From assembly GCF_010730355.1 (NCBI RefSeq), contig NZ_AP022576.1:5456001-5520000 (forward strand): DNA of 64,000 nt, in the 5' to 3' direction. Origin of the DNA: Mycobacterium florentinum (lineage in GTDB: Bacteria; Actinomycetota; Actinomycetes; Mycobacteriales; Mycobacteriaceae). Of this stretch, positions 48,463 to 56,990 are shown in pieces; positions within the stretch are counted from its first letter, which is position 1; each line of letters opens with the position of its first letter. The position numbers and the translations under genes were made by a program. Below the pieces are notes generated by a model. The model saw nothing but the letters and a program-made list of their open reading frames with translations, ran no database searches and was not told the origin of the DNA.

Positions 48463-49320
48463 ATGTCGCCAACGCACCCGTTCGACGCCGCCATCCAACT
48501 CGACGTCATCGACGACAACACCTTTCGCGGCAGGACAGATCCCGAGTGGGACTCAATGGTGGGCCCGTTTGGCGGGATCACGGTCGCTGCCTTGCTGCGC
48601 GCCGTCGCATCACACCCGGCCCGCATCGGGGACCCGGTGGCACTGACCGTGAACTTCGCGGCGCCGATCGCGAAGGGAGACTTCGATATCTCGCTTCGCG
48701 CTGCTCGCACCAATCACACCAACCAGCACTGGATCGCCGAGCTCCGCCAGGACGGCGACATCAAGACAACCGCCACCGCGCTGTTCGGAGTTCACCGCGA
48801 CACCTGGGCGGACACCGAAGCTCGCCCGCCCAGCGCACCGCCTCCGGAACAGCTCGCTCGCGACAGCGTCCAGCAAGACTTCGTCGGCTGGGCACGCCTG
48901 TACGACTTGCGGTTCGTCGAGGGAGCATTTCCCGGCGAAGGCGCACAACGCAGTTCGGCAGCGACGACGACTATGTGGATGCGCGACCGAGCACGGCGCC
49001 GGATCGACTACCCGGCGCTGGCGACGTTGTGCGATATCTTCTGCCCGCGCGCATTCCTGCGCTGTGGTGGACCCATTCCCGCCGGGACTATCTCGCTGAC
49101 AAGCTACTTCCACGCCGATCAGGCCGCGTTGGATGCGCTCGGCGATGGCTTTGTGCTGGGGACCGCCCACGCCAACCGCTTCTTCGGCGGCTACTTCGAC
49201 CAGAGTGCACAGCTGTGGACCCGCGACGGTGTCCTGCTGGCCAGCTCGCATCAGATCGTCTACTTCAAAGGCGATGCGTGCAAGCCTCGAGAGGAAGACC
49301 ATGTCCGCCAACGCAGTTGA
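48463..49320 (+). CDS. Acyl-CoA thioesterase, double-hotdog type
   Basis: 285 residues. TesB/thioesterase-like double hotdog. N-terminal hotdog: GPFGGITVAALLRAVASHP with VNFAAPIAKGDF. C-terminal hotdog: ALATLCDIFCPRAFL and YFDQSAQLWTRDGVLLASSH. It would hydrolyse acyl-CoA esters. One base separates it from the hydrolase stop. The next gene overlaps its end by 20 bases. Confidence 0.82.
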   Translation: MSPTHPFDAAIQLDVIDDNTFRGRTDPEWDSMVGPFGGITVAALLRAVASHPARIGDPVALTVNFAAPIAKGDFDISLRAARTNHTNQHWIAELRQDGDIKTTATALFGVHRDTWADTEARPPSAPPPEQLARDSVQQDFVGWARLYDLRFVEGAFPGEGAQRSSAATTTMWMRDRARRRIDYPALATLCDIFCPRAFLRCGGPIPAGTISLTSYFHADQAALDALGDGFVLGTAHANRFFGGYFDQSAQLWTRDGVLLASSHQIVYFKGDACKPREEDHVRQRS

Positions 49321-49708
49321 GTGCACCGGCAACCGCGACGGATTACTTCGCCTGACAATGCGGGCCGACGCCGCGATCAGCGGCTTCTTCGGCATGGCCG
49401 GCCTGGCTGGCTGGATCCCCGAGTTCTCCGGAGCGACAAAGGCTTTCGGGTATGGCGCCGACTCGTTCTTTGTCGCCTACGGCTTCATTGTGTGGCGTCT
49501 GGCCGGAGTGAGGTCCGTACGTCGTGCCGGCATCGGCGTTGTCGTCGCCAATCTCGTCTACACCGCGGCAGCCGTCGTCCTCGTTCTCGGACAGATCCTT
49601 GCGCTGACCGACTCTGGGGTGACTTTCGCGATAGTGTCCGCCGTCTACACATTGGTGTTCGCTGGACTGCAATACGTTGGCTCGCTTCGCATCAAGAGCT
49701 CGCGATGA
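49301..49708 (+). CDS. Four-helix membrane protein (paralogue of 51714-52121)
   Basis: 135 residues from an ATG that overlaps the thioesterase stop by 20 bases. It has a polar N-terminus with NRDGLLRLTMRADAAISGFF and four membrane helices (about 20-42, 52-72, 78-100 and 105-128). A gene at 51714 encodes a clear paralogue, with shared DGLLRLxMRADAAISG, TKAFxYG and SVRRAG. The function is unknown. It ends inside the GNAT start (ATGA). Confidence 0.8.
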   Translation: MSANAVECTGNRDGLLRLTMRADAAISGFFGMAGLAGWIPEFSGATKAFGYGADSFFVAYGFIVWRLAGVRSVRRAGIGVVVANLVYTAAAVVLVLGQILALTDSGVTFAIVSAVYTLVFAGLQYVGSLRIKSSR

Positions 49709-50283
49709 TGCCGGCCTCGCGTGGTGCCATGGCGGCGGCGGCCATCCCCAGCGGTGCGCTCCGGCGCTGCGGCGGCAATGCAGTACCGAAGACCCGCCGA
49801 TCGCCGTTGTTCTATCTCCGGCAGGTCAGACCGAGCGACGGCCCAGCATTGATTCGCATGCATGAACGCTGCAGCCGTGCAACACGATATTCCAGATGGC
49901 TGGCGCCGAGCTCGGTCTTCCCGGACGCATACCTACGGTCGATGTCGGCATGCGGTCCCGAACACATCGCGATCGTGGCAGTGTGTAGCGGCCGGCCGTC
50001 GCGCATCGTCGGATTAGCCAGTGCCGCAGCGGATTCAGGTGGTGAGCGCGAGCTCGGCTTTCTGATTGAGGATGACTACCAGGGGCTAGGGATCGGCAGG
50101 GTGATGCTCAACGCGCTGATGAATCTGATCGGACCGGACGAAGGCCTGCACGTATCCGTGCTGTTCGAGAATCAGTGGCTGATCGGCAAGCTTGCGCGAT
50201 TCGGGACGGTCGTGACCCAGCTGGACAACGGCATCATCGACGCGCGGGTGACCAGAACGCCACGCCGACCGCGGGACCCGTAA
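49705..50283 (+). CDS. GNAT-family N-acetyltransferase
   Basis: 192 residues from an ATG coupled to the previous stop. GNAT motif A is ELGFLIEDDYQGLGIGRVML (acetyl-CoA pyrophosphate loop). The N-terminus VRPSDGPALIRMHERCS is the usual first strand and helix. A Pro/Ala-rich lead of about 40 residues precedes it, and an internal start cannot be excluded. Substrate unknown. Confidence 0.8.
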   Translation: MMPASRGAMAAAAIPSGALRRCGGNAVPKTRRSPLFYLRQVRPSDGPALIRMHERCSRATRYSRWLAPSSVFPDAYLRSMSACGPEHIAIVAVCSGRPSRIVGLASAAADSGGERELGFLIEDDYQGLGIGRVMLNALMNLIGPDEGLHVSVLFENQWLIGKLARFGTVVTQLDNGIIDARVTRTPRRPRDP

Positions 50284-50308
50284 AAGGGTGAAAGAAGGGA
50301 GATCTAAG

Positions 50309-50794
50309 GTGGCGTATGACTATGCCATTTCCTCGGAGTGGCTGACCACCACAGGTCGACCACATCGAGGTCGCTCTCGGATCAACGTTTATCCAATCGT
50401 CGAAACCAAAGAGGCCCGCTACAGCGACATGGACGTCAACGGCCACCTCAACCATTTGGCGTTGGAAGCACTGCACGAAGACGCGAGGGCGCGGATCAAC
50501 CAGAAGTACGTCCCTGGCACCTATGACCCGACAAATCGGGTCCTACGACTGGTGACCTCCCAGAACGTCGTGCATTTCTTGGGCGAGGTGCATTGGCCGG
50601 CAACGGTCGAGGTAGGAATCGGAATTGGCGGTATCGGGCGCACGTCCGTCGTCGTGTCATCGGGAATCTTCCTAGCGGGCAGATGCGTCAGCGTCTGCGA
50701 TATGACCCTCGTCTTGGTGGGAGACGGTGGTCCAGTCAACTTCCCCGACGATAATCGCGAAGTGATGCGAAAGTTGCTGCTGCGCTGCGCATAA
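50309..50794 (+). CDS. Hotdog-fold thioesterase-like protein
   Basis: 161 residues from a GTG at 50309, chosen because GGGAG lies 6 bases ahead. A GTG at 50288 would add 7 residues. The sequence RYSDMDVNGHLNHLALEALH is the 4-hydroxybenzoyl-CoA/acyl-ACP thioesterase type hotdog signature, with the catalytic Asp of DVNGHLNH. Its likely role is cleavage of an acyl thioester made or used by the operon. Confidence 0.8.
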   Translation: MAYDYAISSEWLTTTGRPHRGRSRINVYPIVETKEARYSDMDVNGHLNHLALEALHEDARARINQKYVPGTYDPTNRVLRLVTSQNVVHFLGEVHWPATVEVGIGIGGIGRTSVVVSSGIFLAGRCVSVCDMTLVLVGDGGPVNFPDDNREVMRKLLLRCA

Positions 50795-50808
50795 ACAAGG
50801 AGGCCAAC

Positions 50809-51627
50809 ATGACACAAGCCGACCACTACGAGCAGTTTCTAGCCTTACATCATCAATCCGAAGCCTTTGTGATGCCCAACGCGTGGGACGGGCTGTCGGC
50901 ACTGATCCTCAAGCAAGCCGGTTTCCCAGCACTGGGCACGTCGTCGGCGGCGTTGGCCGCAGCGTTGGGTCGCCCGGACGGACGCCACGAGGTTACCGTC
51001 GCCGAGCATTTGACGCACGCGAAGTTGCTCATCGAGGTTGGTCGCCTGCCTGTCAATGGTGACTTCGAGGACGGTTACGGCGCGACCCCTGAGGACGTGG
51101 CCGCGACCGTGCGCGCCGCCATAGATACTGGGCTGGCCGGGATCGGTGTTGAGGACACCTCCGGCGATCCCGCTCATCCGATCCGTGATTTCGATGACGC
51201 GGTCGCACGGGTTCGGGCAGCCGCTGAGGCAGGGCGTGGCCGCATAGTCCTTACCGGGCGCACTGACAATTTCCTACAGGGCCGCAACGATCTTGACGAC
51301 ACCATCCGTCGGCTCACCGCGTTTGCGGAGGCCGGAGCGGATGTGCTGTACGCCCCGTACCCGCCGGACATGGCCGCACTCGACGCGATCGTTAAGGCGG
51401 TCGCTCCGAAGCCGGTAAATATCGTGATGGGTACCAAGACCGAGCGGCCCACGGTGACACAGCTATCGGCGGCCGGGGTCAAGCGCATCAGCACCGGGTC
51501 AGCGCTTTACAACCACGCCGCCGCGGCGGTGCAGGCGGCGGCGACGGCATTGACTCGAGGCGACCTTGCCGGTGCGATGAGCGGGATGCCGACGCGCGAC
51601 GTCGCCGCCCTCCTCGCGAGCGACTAG
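50809..51627 (+). CDS. PEP mutase/isocitrate lyase superfamily protein
   Basis: 272 residues. TIM-barrel with the metal-binding segment NGDFEDGYG and GIGVEDTSGD. It lacks the KxCGH loop of true isocitrate and methylisocitrate lyases, so it belongs to the phosphonopyruvate hydrolase/oxaloacetate hydrolase-like side of the superfamily. C-C or C-P bond cleavage of an oxo-acid is likely; the substrate is unknown. Last gene of the operon. A strong hairpin follows at 51648-51707. Confidence 0.82.
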   Translation: MTQADHYEQFLALHHQSEAFVMPNAWDGLSALILKQAGFPALGTSSAALAAALGRPDGRHEVTVAEHLTHAKLLIEVGRLPVNGDFEDGYGATPEDVAATVRAAIDTGLAGIGVEDTSGDPAHPIRDFDDAVARVRAAAEAGRGRIVLTGRTDNFLQGRNDLDDTIRRLTAFAEAGADVLYAPYPPDMAALDAIVKAVAPKPVNIVMGTKTERPTVTQLSAAGVKRISTGSALYNHAAAAVQAAATALTRGDLAGAMSGMPTRDVAALLASD

Positions 51628-51647
51628 CGCTGCTCGAATTGGATTGA

Positions 51648-51707
51648 CGCGAGCGTAACCACACTGCGAAAACTCGGGGGAGAATTCGCAGTGTGGTTAC
51701 GCTCGCG
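51648..51707. terminator. Very long perfect hairpin between convergent genes
   Basis: Bases 51648-51670 and 51685-51707 form a 23-base perfect stem with a 14-base loop, just before the convergent gene's stop at 51714. It is a bidirectional terminator; its size also fits a dispersed palindromic repeat. Confidence 0.8.
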
Positions 51708-51713
51708 AACCGT

Positions 51714-52121
51714 TTACGTCCGGGCGCGGCGCCAGCCTTGGTATTGCAGCTCGGCGAAGAACAGCGTGTAGACGCCGGATCCCAAGGTGACGACCACACC
51801 GGTGGCGGTCAATGGGAAGGCCTCGGCGAGCACCAGAACGACGGAGGCGACGGTGAAGAGCAGGTTGCCGATCACGACGGCCATCCCGGCGCGGCGCACC
51901 GACGGCAGCGAGGCCAGCCAAAGCACCAGCACGCCGTAACCGATCAAGAACGCGGCCATGCCGTACTCGAACGCCTTCGTGGTGCCGGATGCCGTGGCGA
52001 GGTAGCCGGCCAACGGGACGCCGGCGAGGCCGACCAGGCCGCTGATGGCGGCGTCGGCGCGCATCGCGAGGCGAAGCAGTCCGTCGCGGGTGCCTTTGCG
52101 GTCAAGAGTGGTGGCGGACAT
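51714..52121 (-). CDS. Four-helix membrane protein (paralogue of 49301-49708)
   Basis: 135 residues, the same length as the paralogue. N-terminus RDGLLRLAMRADAAISGLVG and four membrane helices with the SVRRAGMAVVIGNLL pattern. It is encoded on the opposite strand from its sister, outside the operon. Function unknown. A duplication inside this region, or independent acquisition, explains the pair. Confidence 0.8.
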   Translation of the reverse strand: MSATTLDRKGTRDGLLRLAMRADAAISGLVGLAGVPLAGYLATASGTTKAFEYGMAAFLIGYGVLVLWLASLPSVRRAGMAVVIGNLLFTVASVVLVLAEAFPLTATGVVVTLGSGVYTLFFAELQYQGWRRART

Positions 52122-52247
52122 GGGGTTCCCTTCTGGTTGGGTGATACCGATGCCACCGACGTTGCTCGCAAAGCACTGCCAGATCGACGCCAGGCGCTGC
52201 CAAGTACTGCCAACCGCAGGTCAGCGTGGTGTGGCCGCTGCTGTGGC

Positions 52248-52796
52248 CTAGCGCTCGTAGGTGCCGGTCAGTGTGCCGCGAGCCAGTACGTGCCCGGACA
52301 TCGCGGCCAGCAGGGCCTTGGCCGAGGCGATGCTCTCCGGAATCGCGACGTCGATCGCGAACACATGGAAGCGGTAGTGGTGCGGCCCGTGACCGGGAAT
52401 CGGTCGTGGGCCGGCATAGCCGCGATGCCCGAGATCCGCACGGATGAACCGGATCCCCGCCGTCCCCGGCTGCAGCGCGCCCGCCGCGACCCGGTCAACC
52501 GTCGGGTCGATCACCGCGACGGTGTGTAGCAGTGGGCGGGGGAGCGGGACATCGACGTCGTCGACGATCAGCACCGTCTGCCGGGTCGCGGGCGGCAGCC
52601 CGTCCCAGCGCAGGTGCGGCGAGTTGTTGTCGCCCACGCCCTTTCCCGCACTGGACGACGGCATCGCCGCACCGTCGGTGAACGCCGCGCTGGTGACCGT
52701 GATGGATTCTGGCGCGTCAAAGCCGCTGCCGGATAGCGGGCCTCGCTGTGCACCGGCGCGCACGCCGCGCAACAACCTGCCCAGCAGCGCTATCAC
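52248..52796 (-). CDS. YbhB/YbcL-type phosphatidylethanolamine-binding protein (PEBP)
   Basis: 182 residues. The PEBP anion-pocket motif is seen as [12 protein letters not shown] and IVDDVDVP, followed by the [20 protein letters not shown] segment. Bacterial members are of uncertain function, probably binding small phosphorylated or lipid ligands. The start GTG overlaps the stop of the aconitase small subunit gene by 4 bases, so it belongs to the GntR-controlled operon. Confidence 0.85.
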   Translation of the reverse strand: MIALLGRLLRGVRAGAQRGPLSGSGFDAPESITVTSAAFTDGAAMPSSSAGKGVGDNNSPHLRWDGLPPATRQTVLIVDDVDVPLPRPLLHTVAVIDPTVDRVAAGALQPGTAGIRFIRADLGHRGYAGPRPIPGHGPHHYRFHVFAIDVAIPESIASAKALLAAMSGHVLARGTLTGTYER

Positions 52797-53353
52797 GCTC
52801 CGCTTCCGGCGCCGCGCATGGCGACCGCGCTGGAGCGCAGCAGGTCGCCTAGTTCGGCGGGTAGATAGCCCTGCGCCGCGAGCCGGGGCATGACGCCTCC
52901 GCTTTCGATGATCTCGAGGATCAGGTCGGGCAGTCTGGGAACCGTCCCGTACTCTCCGGTGCTGTCATTGCGCCAGCTGCCTTCGGACAGGTTGAAGGTG
53001 CCGGTCTCGCCCTCGCTGAACGCGGTGGTGGCGTTGGGCACGGTGATCGCGGGCAGCCCGGCGTTCACGGCGTTGCGGAAAAACAGCGAGTTGAATTCCT
53101 CGGCGACCAACCCGGCGACGCCGAGTTCAACGAACAAGGATGCGACCGGGCGCGAGGAGCCGACACCGAAGTTCCTGCCGCCCAGCACAATATCGCCCGG
53201 CGAAACCTGATCGGTCCAACCCGGCCGGACCTCGTAGAAGATGTGCTTGGCCGCTTCGGGAGGATCCATTTTCATCGCGAAGGCGGGATACATCGCGTCG
53301 GTGTTGAGGTTGTCGCCGAACACCCAGACCTTGCCGGAGAAGCTTATCGTCAT
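52793..53353 (-). CDS. Aconitase/IPMI-family small subunit (LeuD-like)
   Basis: 186 residues. The swivelling small-subunit domain of isopropylmalate isomerase or homoaconitase type: [12 protein letters not shown] and [16 protein letters not shown]. With the large subunit it would hydrate or dehydrate a dicarboxylate or tricarboxylate. It is translated from an ATG that overlaps the large subunit stop (ATGA). It is probably not the biosynthetic LeuD, since the operon context is catabolic. Confidence 0.85.
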   Translation of the reverse strand: MTISFSGKVWVFGDNLNTDAMYPAFAMKMDPPEAAKHIFYEVRPGWTDQVSPGDIVLGGRNFGVGSSRPVASLFVELGVAGLVAEEFNSLFFRNAVNAGLPAITVPNATTAFSEGETGTFNLSEGSWRNDSTGEYGTVPRLPDLILEIIESGGVMPRLAAQGYLPAELGDLLRSSAVAMRGAGSGA

Positions 53354-54597
53354 GCCGCCACACTCCTCGGGTCGGTGATGTACCCGGTGATCGCCGACGC
53401 GGCAACGGTCGCCGGTGAAGCCATGAAGATCTCGGCCTCGGTGCTGCCCATGCGGCCGGTGAAATTGCGCGTGCTGGACGTGATGCACACCTCGCCGGGC
53501 CCGATGACGCCCATGTGGTAGCCGAAGCAGGCGCCGCACGTCGAATTGGTGACGACGCCACCCGCATCGGCGATGTCCTGCAGGTAACCCAGCCGCATGG
53601 CCTGGCGGTACACCGCCTGCGAGGCCGGCGTGACCAGCAGCCGCACCCCCGGAGCAATGGTCTTGCCGCGCAACACCTGTGCGGCGATCTCGAGGTCCTC
53701 GAGTTGACCGTTCGCGCACGACCCGATGAACGCCTGGTCCACCTTCTGCCTGCCTAACTGCGAGACGGGCAACCCATTGCGGCTCACGGTGCCCGGCCGC
53801 GCCACATAGGGTTCCAGGGCGGACAGGTCGATGTGCCGCACCTCGTGGTAGGCCGCGTCGGGATCCGGTGCCGCCGCGGCATATCCGGTGACACCGGCGT
53901 CGTCGAGGAATCGGGCGAGCACGTCGTCGGCTTCGAAGGTGCTGAAGTCGGCCGACACCTCGGCGCCCTGAGTCGCGATGGTGCGCCGGTCATGCATCGG
54001 TATGCCGGCCAGGCCGGGCCCGCCGAATTCCAGGTTGAGATTGGCGGCGTCGCCGTACTTGTCGGCGATGTGCAGGAAGATGTCCTTGCCGCTCACCGTG
54101 TTCGGCTTGACGCCCTCGAGCTCGTAGCGCACCGTCGGCGCAACCTGAAACCATGTGGTGCCGGTGCACATGATCGAGTAGATCTCGGCGGGACCCAACC
54201 CGCGAGCAGCGGTGTTGTAGGCACCGGCGGCACAGGTGTGAGAGTCGGTGCAGGCCAGGATCTCTCCCGGCCGGGCCAGGCCGTTCTCGGCGATGACCTG
54301 ATGGCAGATGCCGTGCCGGCCGACATCGTAGAAGCGCTCGATACCGAAGTCGGCCACGAACTTGCGGGCATGCGGGCCGCCGGCGGCATCCTTGATGGTC
54401 GGCGCGGGCACGGCGTGGTCCATCACGACCGCCAGCTTGTCGGGGTCGTGAATCCGGTTGGGCTGGATCCACATGGTGGCGAACTGCAGATCGATCAGCA
54501 CGGTCATGTCGACGTCGACGACCACGGTGTCGCCCGGTGACACGGCCTCCAGCCCTGCTCTGCGCGCGAAGATCTTTTCGATGATGGTCATGCCCAT
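53350..54597 (-). CDS. Aconitase/IPMI-family large subunit (LeuC-like)
   Basis: 415 residues. The [4Fe-4S] cluster ligands are Cys294 (GSCANG) and Cys354/Cys357 (STCGACFG). Substrate segments [13 protein letters not shown] and MDHAVP are present. It is shorter than leucine-pathway LeuC in its architecture and belongs to the single-domain group seen in LeuC, HacA and DmdA-type dehydratases. It partners the LeuD-like protein. The operon points to hydration of an unsaturated substituted dicarboxylate (inference). Confidence 0.87.
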   Translation of the reverse strand: MGMTIIEKIFARRAGLEAVSPGDTVVVDVDMTVLIDLQFATMWIQPNRIHDPDKLAVVMDHAVPAPTIKDAAGGPHARKFVADFGIERFYDVGRHGICHQVIAENGLARPGEILACTDSHTCAAGAYNTAARGLGPAEIYSIMCTGTTWFQVAPTVRYELEGVKPNTVSGKDIFLHIADKYGDAANLNLEFGGPGLAGIPMHDRRTIATQGAEVSADFSTFEADDVLARFLDDAGVTGYAAAAPDPDAAYHEVRHIDLSALEPYVARPGTVSRNGLPVSQLGRQKVDQAFIGSCANGQLEDLEIAAQVLRGKTIAPGVRLLVTPASQAVYRQAMRLGYLQDIADAGGVVTNSTCGACFGYHMGVIGPGEVCITSSTRNFTGRMGSTEAEIFMASPATVAASAITGYITDPRSVAA

Positions 54598-55472
54598 GAG
54601 GCGTCCTTACTTGCGTGCCTGGCGTCGAGCTCCAGCCATTCGGCCATGCCGACCAGGTTGAAGAAGTCGGCGGGGCTGGTGGGCAGATGAGCGGCGACGT
54701 CGGTGCCGTTCAGCTGGCAAAGGCTTTGCAGCATACCGAATGTCGCTTGCATCAGCAGGTTGCTCGGGTGGATCGCGATCGCGTAACCCAACTCCTGCAG
54801 GCGGGAGGCCGACTCCAGCGGGGTCAGGCCGCCCAGCACCAGATTGATCAGCAGGGGACCGTCGACCTCGCGAGCGATGCGCTCGATCTCCCGCTCGTTC
54901 TGCGGCGCCTCGACGAAGATGATGTCCGCGCCCGCCTCGGCGTATCGATTCGCTCGCTCGATCGCGGCGTCCAGCCCGAGCGGGGCGCGGGCGTCGGTGC
55001 GGGCCACGACGAGCAGGTTGTCGTCGGATCTGGCGTCCAGCGCGGCCGACAGCGTCTGTTCGAACACCGTGGCATCGACGACCTGCTTGTCCGGCAGATG
55101 GCCGCAACGCTTGGGAAACACCTGGTCTTCCAACTGAATTGCGGCCACCCCGGCCGATCCGTAGGCGCGCACCGTGCGCACCACGTTCATCGGTGCGCCG
55201 TAGCCGGTGTCGGCGTCGGCGATCAACGGAATGTCGCCCAATGCGCCGGTGATCGTGCGGACCCGGTCGGCCATCTCGGTCGCGGTGACCAATCCGATGT
55301 CGGGCAGGCCGAATCCCGACGCCGCGACGCCCGCGCCGGTCATGTACGCCGCGACGTGCCCGGTGCGTTTGGTCAGCTGTGCGGAGATGCCGTCGAAAAC
55401 CCCTGGCGCGACGATGAGTTCGCGCTTGTCCAACAGTTCGCGCAGACGTTGCCGGGCCGGTGTGCTGGGCAT
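54588..55472 (-). CDS. Isocitrate lyase/methylisocitrate lyase-family lyase
   Basis: 294 residues from the ATG at 55472 (AAAGG six bases ahead). PEPM/ICL TIM-barrel with metal Asp86/Asp88 (DADTGYG) and catalytic Cys123 in PKRCGHLPDK. The KRCGH loop is that of methylisocitrate and 2,3-dimethylmalate lyases, not of the PEP mutase side. It would split a 2- or 3-alkylated malate- or citrate-type acid into pyruvate or glyoxylate plus another acid. It overlaps the large subunit gene by 10 bases. Confidence 0.87.
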   Translation of the reverse strand: MPSTPARQRLRELLDKRELIVAPGVFDGISAQLTKRTGHVAAYMTGAGVAASGFGLPDIGLVTATEMADRVRTITGALGDIPLIADADTGYGAPMNVVRTVRAYGSAGVAAIQLEDQVFPKRCGHLPDKQVVDATVFEQTLSAALDARSDDNLLVVARTDARAPLGLDAAIERANRYAEAGADIIFVEAPQNEREIERIAREVDGPLLINLVLGGLTPLESASRLQELGYAIAIHPSNLLMQATFGMLQSLCQLNGTDVAAHLPTSPADFFNLVGMAEWLELDARHASKDASWA

Positions 55473-55482
55473 GGTCATCCTT

Positions 55483-56913
55483 TCAGTCCAGGGCGCCCGC
55501 GACGGGCGCGGCGAGCAGATCGGTGAGATCCCTGATGTCATCGAGGTTTTCCAGCCCGACCACCGCGCGCTCGATCGCGTCAGCGCGGCCCCGGTTGGTC
55601 ACCCGATCGGCTAGGGAGTGAAACTTCGCGGCGAGTTCGTCGTTGGTGACCGGGTCGGTGGGCGCGCCGTGCGGCAGGTCGACGCGCGCACGGTGTACCG
55701 CGCCGTCCCGCATGGTCACCGTGACATCGGTGCGAAACCGCTCGGTGATCGGCGCGTTGGTCAACGACTCGTCCAGGTGCACCGAAGTGTTGGCGATCAG
55801 CGCCCAGATGTCGTCGGAGTCCAGCCGGGCTGCGGTGAACTGCTCGGGCAGCACGTTGCCGTCCAGCAGTGCCGCGGCGGTGGCGTAGCCGATATTCATC
55901 TGAGCGCCGATCGGCGTTAGGGGGCGCTGCGGATCCCACCAGCCGTGCTTGTAGACGGTCTCGCCGACGGTGATCTCGATTTTCGAGATGTCTCCGGGTG
56001 CAACCGAATTTCGCAATTGCCGGGCCGCGTCGATCGCCCCATGCAGGCCGCCCATCGCGGCGTAGGACTTGACCATGATGAACGTGGTCTCCCAGCGCTG
56101 ACCGAGCTGGCCGGTCAGCAGCGCGGCGTCGGGGTCGTGGCCTTCCCCGAAAACGCTGAGGAATCCACCATATTCACGCTCGAACACCCGCTTGATGCCG
56201 GTACAGCCGGCGGCGGCAAGCCCGGCCGCATAGAAGCCGTTGCGGGCGGCGAGGCCGTGGTGCATGCGCTTGCTCATCGCCTCGTACTGCGCGGCCATCA
56301 GCCCCGCCGACTGGGTGCCGGCCAAACCGAGTGCGTCCTCGAGCTGCGCCGGCGACAGGCCGCGCAACTTGCCCGACGCCATCGCCGCCGAGTGCGTGCC
56401 GAAGACCGAGCCCGAGTGCCAGCCACGGTCCAGCATCTGGGTTCCGTGCAACGTGTACCCGACGCGCGGACCCACCTCGAACCCGGCGATCGCCGCGACC
56501 AGGAGTTCGGCACCCGTCGTCGGATGCTGTCGCGCCGAGGCCGTCGAGAGCAATGCCGGGATGAGCAGCGAGCAGCTGTGCAGCGGCGCCAGGGGATGGA
56601 AGTCGTCGAGCTCGAAGCCCTGAATGAAGGTGCCGTTGAGCACCGCGGCCGCGGGTGCCCCGGTGGTGTGACCGGTGCCGATCACCACGCAGTCACCGGG
56701 ACCCTCCAGCCCTAGAACCGCGCCGGTGGCGACGCGTGACCAGGGCAATTGGGCACCGACCAGGGCGCAGCCCAGCCCGTCGAGCAGGAGATATCTCGCC
56801 CGCTCGGCCAGGTCCGGCGGGACGTCGTCGAGTGTGAGGCCGGCGACCCAGGTGGCCAGCCGCCCGGTCGGGCCCGCCGGGTCGGTGGCGGCTTGCTGCG
56901 GCACCGCGGTCAT
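55483..56913 (-). CDS. MmgE/PrpD-family protein
   Basis: 476 residues. The all-helical N-terminal domain with a substrate region FELDDFHPLAPLHSCSLLIP and conserved HSGSVFGTHSAA is characteristic of PrpD/MmgE. Known members dehydrate 2-methylcitrate, decarboxylate cis-aconitate or epimerise iminodisuccinate. Here it is first in an operon with a lyase and an aconitase-type enzyme. The start ATG at 56913 is 19 bases downstream of the operator palindrome. Confidence 0.87.
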   Translation of the reverse strand: MTAVPQQAATDPAGPTGRLATWVAGLTLDDVPPDLAERARYLLLDGLGCALVGAQLPWSRVATGAVLGLEGPGDCVVIGTGHTTGAPAAAVLNGTFIQGFELDDFHPLAPLHSCSLLIPALLSTASARQHPTTGAELLVAAIAGFEVGPRVGYTLHGTQMLDRGWHSGSVFGTHSAAMASGKLRGLSPAQLEDALGLAGTQSAGLMAAQYEAMSKRMHHGLAARNGFYAAGLAAAGCTGIKRVFEREYGGFLSVFGEGHDPDAALLTGQLGQRWETTFIMVKSYAAMGGLHGAIDAARQLRNSVAPGDISKIEITVGETVYKHGWWDPQRPLTPIGAQMNIGYATAAALLDGNVLPEQFTAARLDSDDIWALIANTSVHLDESLTNAPITERFRTDVTVTMRDGAVHRARVDLPHGAPTDPVTNDELAAKFHSLADRVTNRGRADAIERAVVGLENLDDIRDLTDLLAAPVAGALD

Positions 56914-56931
56914 CGGATCCCCCTGCCTAAA

Positions 56932-56959
56932 TCAGTTGTTATATACATATAACAACTGA
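56932..56959. promoter_or_regulatory. GntR operator, 28-base palindrome
   Basis: A perfect inverted repeat with 13-base arms (56932-56944 and 56947-56959) and a 2-base centre. The core is GTTATAT-AC-ATATAAC and the flanks are CAG/CTG. It sits between the divergent GntR gene and the PrpD operon. Confidence 0.8.
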
Positions 56960-56990
56960 ACGACGGGCGCAAGGAAAACGGTGTGGGAGC

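Noticed and set aside
53350..54597. Leucine-biosynthesis leuC/leuD
   Set aside because: The operon partners are PrpD, an ICL-type lyase and GntR, not leuA/leuB, so the biosynthetic gene names were not used.
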